This document shows positions 60,273-64,000 of a stretch of 64,000 nucleotides of DNA, piece by piece. Under the pieces are notes generated by a model, which saw only the letters and a list, made by a program, of their open reading frames with translations, had not been told where the DNA came from and searched no databases. Location of the stretch: positions 3,552,501 to 3,616,500 of the forward strand of contig JAILWY010000005.1 in assembly GCA_022113835.1 (NCBI GenBank), given 5' to 3'. This DNA is from Atopsyche davidsoni (lineage: Eukaryota > Arthropoda > Insecta > Trichoptera > Hydrobiosidae). A program made the translations under genes and the position numbers. Numbering within the stretch: the stretch's first letter is position 1; each line of letters starts with the position of its first letter.

Positions 60273-60729
60273 TTTAGTGTTTTGCAAGCATTGGACTTTT
60301 TGAACAAAGTAACAAGTGAAGCGATTTTAGTCCCATCTGGATATTATTTTTAAAATCTATTAATTTAGCCAAGTCGCGCACCATCATGTACGTATGTCTA
60401 TTTTTTGAATTGGACGTCAATCAGATGCGTATATATTACCCATTACGGGTTTATTATATTATTACTTATATGATTAGGCATATTCTTTATATTAAGCTGT
60501 AAAAATACTAATCGTGCACAGTGCTTAAAAATGTCACTAAAAATATACGATTTCAAACGAAAAAAAGCAAAGCTGCGCCAAGTTTTCACAATTTGTTTTA
60601 AAATAAAAAAAAAACGATACAAATTCTCAAATTTTACCTCCATAACAAATTTCTCAATCACATTTTTTACACCCTTTCATAAGCGCGTAAAAAATACATT
60701 TGGGGCTATTTTTATCACTAAACAAAGCC
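60273..60729. other. AT-rich non-coding DNA
   Basis: Overlapping 119- and 72-codon frames on opposite strands are lysine/phenylalanine-rich readings of A/T DNA. Not genes. Confidence 0.5.
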
Positions 60730-60950
60730 TTAAAAAGCCGCGTCATTTGGGGTTGAGGGGGGTGGGGAAGGCAGGTCGGGTCCTTTGGACCCCGCCGCGG
60801 GGCGCCGACAGAACGATTCGCGAGCTTTTATACCCCGCTCTTGTAAAAAGCGGGAAATGTATTCGATCCGTGAAAATAGACGAGAATTGAAGGGTTTTCT
60901 GTCGTGGGTGGTTTCTACGCCGGCGGTTTATTTTTATCCAACCCTATGCA
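60730..60950. other. GC-rich island
   Basis: G-rich start (GGGTTGAGGGGGGTGGGG at about 60752), then CCCCGCCGCGGGGCGCC. The 119- and 84-codon plus-strand frames passing through overlap each other and are unrecognised. Confidence 0.3.
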
Positions 60951-61920
60951 TACAAAAAAATAATAAGCAAATAAAGCTTTTGAAAATACCGCTAATTATA
61001 CTACCGCACAAAAAAGTAAATCGATACGACCCTTTTTGAGTTCAAAAAATTCTACGCTAAAACGAAGTGTTTTAATTTTTTTTTTGCTAATATTTTTAAA
61101 ATGGGTTATCTGAAGATTGGTTTGATTGACACCCGGAAGGGGCAGAAAATCTATCACATACTTTACCCTTAAAACAATGTAAAGAAAAATCCAAACGGAG
61201 TTTGACCTCAATTGGCTTTTGACTCTATAAATGCGTATAAAGGTCTAGAAGGGCTCAATATAAAATCAAATAGGTGTAGCGTATTGTTAATAAAATATCA
61301 CTATCAATGGACTTAAGACTATATATGTTTAGACTATAAAACAACTCAAATTTTTTGTTTGCTTTTAGCATATAAGTATAGAAATATAACAGTGTGTTTT
61401 TGTACTACCCAGATAAAAAGTTGAAGAAGAATATATAAAGCAGTTTTTTGTTAATGTCTTCTTCAACAACACATTCAAAAGCGCCACATAATACAGCACG
61501 CTTTAAAATAATTACTCTATTTTATCACGACTTCTAGCACATTCATTAAAAATCCCACACACACAAACACAAAGCTCACGATTTTTTATCCTTTTGACGC
61601 AAACATTGCGGGCATACAGGGTGACTTTTGAACGCAACTTACGTGTGCCTAAAAATTATACTTTATACGCGTTTCGAGCAATTTAATGACGTGTGGTTGA
61701 TTTAAATAATTAAAAAATATAACAGAATCATTGATACCTTTAATTTTTTTTAGTATCAAAATCATTACGCTGCATCACAAGTGACAACCAAAGGGTTACT
61801 AACAAATGGCGCTCTATTTTAACCTTGAGTAGATTTATAATCAAATAGTTTTTTTTGGTTTATATAAAGAAACTGCTTTAGTATGTAAGGTCGTAAGATT
61901 TTTTGAGAAATAGTTAAAGC
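60951..61920. other. AT-rich non-coding DNA
   Basis: Nothing recognised. Confidence 0.5.
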
Positions 61921-62290
61921 GTGTATGAAGCATCTGTATAGCGAGCATAATAGAGCGCTCCCATACTCGGTCCCGCGGTCTCCTCAGTTGTGTTCTTTTT
62001 GTTTATACGGCTTAGGAAGTTATCTATCATCTTCAGTAGATACGATCGCATATAAAGAGATCACACCGCTGATCGCGGACCGACACGACACGCTGGATTT
62101 CAACAGCCCTCTTCGGTCCGCCCATATTGTGTGCTGCCATAATGGACTCGCCGAAACGATGGCGTTCAAATATGGAGGCGCCCAAGGAAAGTACATATAT
62201 ACTTTTTTCCGAATGAAAGGAGAAATGTTAATAACCTCTCTATTGAAGATCCAGACTTTACTTATCCTTAATACAGAGAATATTGATTAA
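61921..62290 (+). other. GC-richer island with a 121-codon frame
   Basis: The frame 61925-62290 is one of the longer ones in the window. It has a cysteine/histidine scatter (CSFCLYGLG, HIVCCHNGLAE) but no recognisable zinc-binding spacing and no known family. Its last 30 codons run into AT-rich DNA. GGAAAGTACAT near 62185-62195 could act as a splice donor. A small exon is possible, a chance frame more likely. Confidence 0.25.
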
Positions 62291-64000
62291 CTTATAGAAA
62301 ATAATATAATGCTGTTCCGAATATAAAATGATATCTTTATACTTATTATCCACAGAGAAAACTTGATTATAATATTGGACAAGACTAGACTAATATAAAT
62401 TAAATGAAATCAAATAAAAATTGGTTGTATTAAAAATATATTTGGAACACAAAGGATGTAGACTTTGTTTTTCACAGCACAAAGAATATTAATTATCTGT
62501 CGCAATTTCAAAAGTGCAAGTCAATATGGTAGTATTTTATTTTTCGTTCGGTTCGGGTTAAAAGTAACTTTACACTTTTTTATCAGATTTGTAAACTAAT
62601 TAATTAATTTAAGATCCGTATTTTTCAAATATAATAAGTACATACAATTATTAATTTTAATACAAAACTTTTTATTAAAAATTTAATTTTATATGATTCT
62701 TAAGAGAATATTTTTTTAGCAGTTTTTTCAGGCAGGATTATTATTATTAAAAAATTTGATATTTTATTAAAATAAAGTCTAAAATTAAATCAATCGCGTC
62801 ATTAAAGCAAGCTTCAAACCCTTGCTAAAACATGAGACATCCGAGCTAATGAGTTGGTTAGTAGAAAAACATCCCCTTATAACTGTCGCTTAAGAAATCC
62901 ATAAAAAATACCATGATCGATTAAGGTAAAATGCTTAAAGGTATGGGAATCACCAATTAGTCATGCAACAACCGAGTGCTCAACGGTTTCCTACCGAGTA
63001 CGTATGAAGAAAGTACCGAATCAAAACAAAAATATGATGAGCCGAATGGCTAAGAGACTACGATAATTTTAGTTTTTGAGTATTTTCAGGGGCTTAGCTA
63101 AAAAGCTAAGAGATTTTTTGTCAACACCTTGTATTTAAAAATTAATTAATTTAATTTAATTAATTATCTCTCTTTTAAATATTTTTATAACTAGGTGAAG
63201 ATAAATAAGTTTAATTATATATCAAATGTTATGGTTAACCATGAGAGCGCTATAATGACTACTTAGCATATTGAATATATTTTCGACATAACCTAATGCC
63301 ATTCATCGACTAATTTTAGTTTAAATCTCTAGGGAAACGAATTTGAGTGCAAAATTAAAAATGTACTTGGTTTTATGCATTTAAATTAGTGTGATCGATG
63401 GTGTTTGTTTATTGAAATTAAATCTAAATATAGTATTTGTATTTTGGAGAAAGTAATTGTCAAAGTAAAAGTACGTTTTTGTAATATTACGTCATATGTG
63501 TACACTTTTATGTGCAAAGCTTTGAAATACTGCAAGAATAAAACTCTCCTGAATAGCTGTTTGTTTAACCGTAATATTTTTACGTATAATAAATATATTT
63601 TCTTAGAGTAATTTAAAAGCCCGAAACGATGACACATCTTGCCAAAAAAGTTCAGTTTGAAACTTTAGTATATGGTGTATTTCAGAGAGCTGCAGATTGC
63701 GGTACTTCGTGTTGTTTTTTCGATTAAGAGATGAGCAATATTTCATTCTATCACAACACTGGGCAGGAAAGCGTTTCTTCATGTATCGTCTTCATTAAAT
63801 TTTATGGTGCGTTTTAAGATGTACGGAATATCGATGTAAAGCTTGCAATAAACAACTCTGATTTAAAACATACTCAAATTTTGGATCACCGTTAGCTGCC
63901 AAGAATCATATTGGACAAATATTCTGACCCACAAAATACTGTTCCAAGCTATTCATATAAGTGCTTTTATTAGTTATTATTAAATATTTAATATTGCAAA
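62291..64000. other. AT-rich non-coding DNA
   Basis: Opposite-strand frames overlap at 63386-63637 and are chance. No repeat recognised. Confidence 0.5.

Noticed and set aside
60531..60890. 119-codon frame as a host gene
   Set aside because: First part is lysine/phenylalanine-rich reading of A/T DNA with an opposite-strand frame of similar length; the second part is a GC island read through.
61925..62290. 121-codon frame as a host gene
   Set aside because: No recognisable domain, no spacing of Cys/His pairs typical of zinc fingers, and the frame ends in AT-rich DNA. Kept only as an unexplained island.
1..64000. CRISPR array, operons, prokaryotic signals
   Set aside because: No regularly spaced repeats, no Shine-Dalgarno-led gene series; composition and repeats are eukaryotic.

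Overview
The window looks like gene-poor nuclear DNA of an insect, most likely not a dipteran. It is very AT-rich throughout. No open reading frame exceeds about 130 codons and none reads as a complete host gene. There is no rRNA and no intact protein gene. The recognisable coding matter is all broken transposase or reverse-transcriptase sequence. The insect assignment rests on the mix of mariner, piggyBac-like, hAT and LINE relics and on three very short runs of the TTAGG insect telomere unit (near 36540, 43345 and 51132). It is an inference; the order is not determined.

Repeat layout: (1) eight copies of a palindromic foldback element that carries a conserved 19-nt stem-loop (near 9.9, 15.8, 36.6, 37.2, 41.7, 45.9, 49.8 and 52.9 kb). 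(2) Three TTAA-flanked, internally deleted piggyBac-like elements (15.2, 51.7 and 56.3 kb) that keep a stub of the transposase N-terminus. (3) Three copies of an element built around a tRNA-Thr-like cloverleaf (36.9, 52.0 and 60.2 kb); the best copy has inverted arms at both ends. One copy sits inside a piggyBac-like element and is flanked by a 12-bp direct repeat. (4) A 459-bp near-perfect hairpin with TTAA at both ends (17.2 kb). (5) Mariner/Tc1-type remains: a short MITE at 3.5 kb, a rearranged 5' part at 34 kb, a 3' transposase fragment at 29.8 kb and an N-terminal fragment at 26.2 kb. (6) A 452-bp hAT MITE with an 8-bp target duplication (57.1 kb) and a probable pogo-type end (57.9 kb). 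(7) Five 3' stubs of LINEs (3.3-3.8, 12.3, 29.4, 34.75 and 35.1 kb). (8) Microsatellites and one G-rich minisatellite.

Between the repeats, islands of higher GC of about 150-400 bp stand out from the AT-rich ground, clustered at 26.6-28.3, 34.4-36.5, 40.3-41.2 and 48.7-49.6 kb. Several hold perfect CRE palindromes (TGACGTCA) or AAGATGGC-type motifs. They could be conserved regulatory elements, or small exons of a gene whose bulk lies outside; the sequence alone cannot decide. The simplest reading is intergenic or deep intronic DNA, with layered transposon insertions and scattered candidate regulatory islands.
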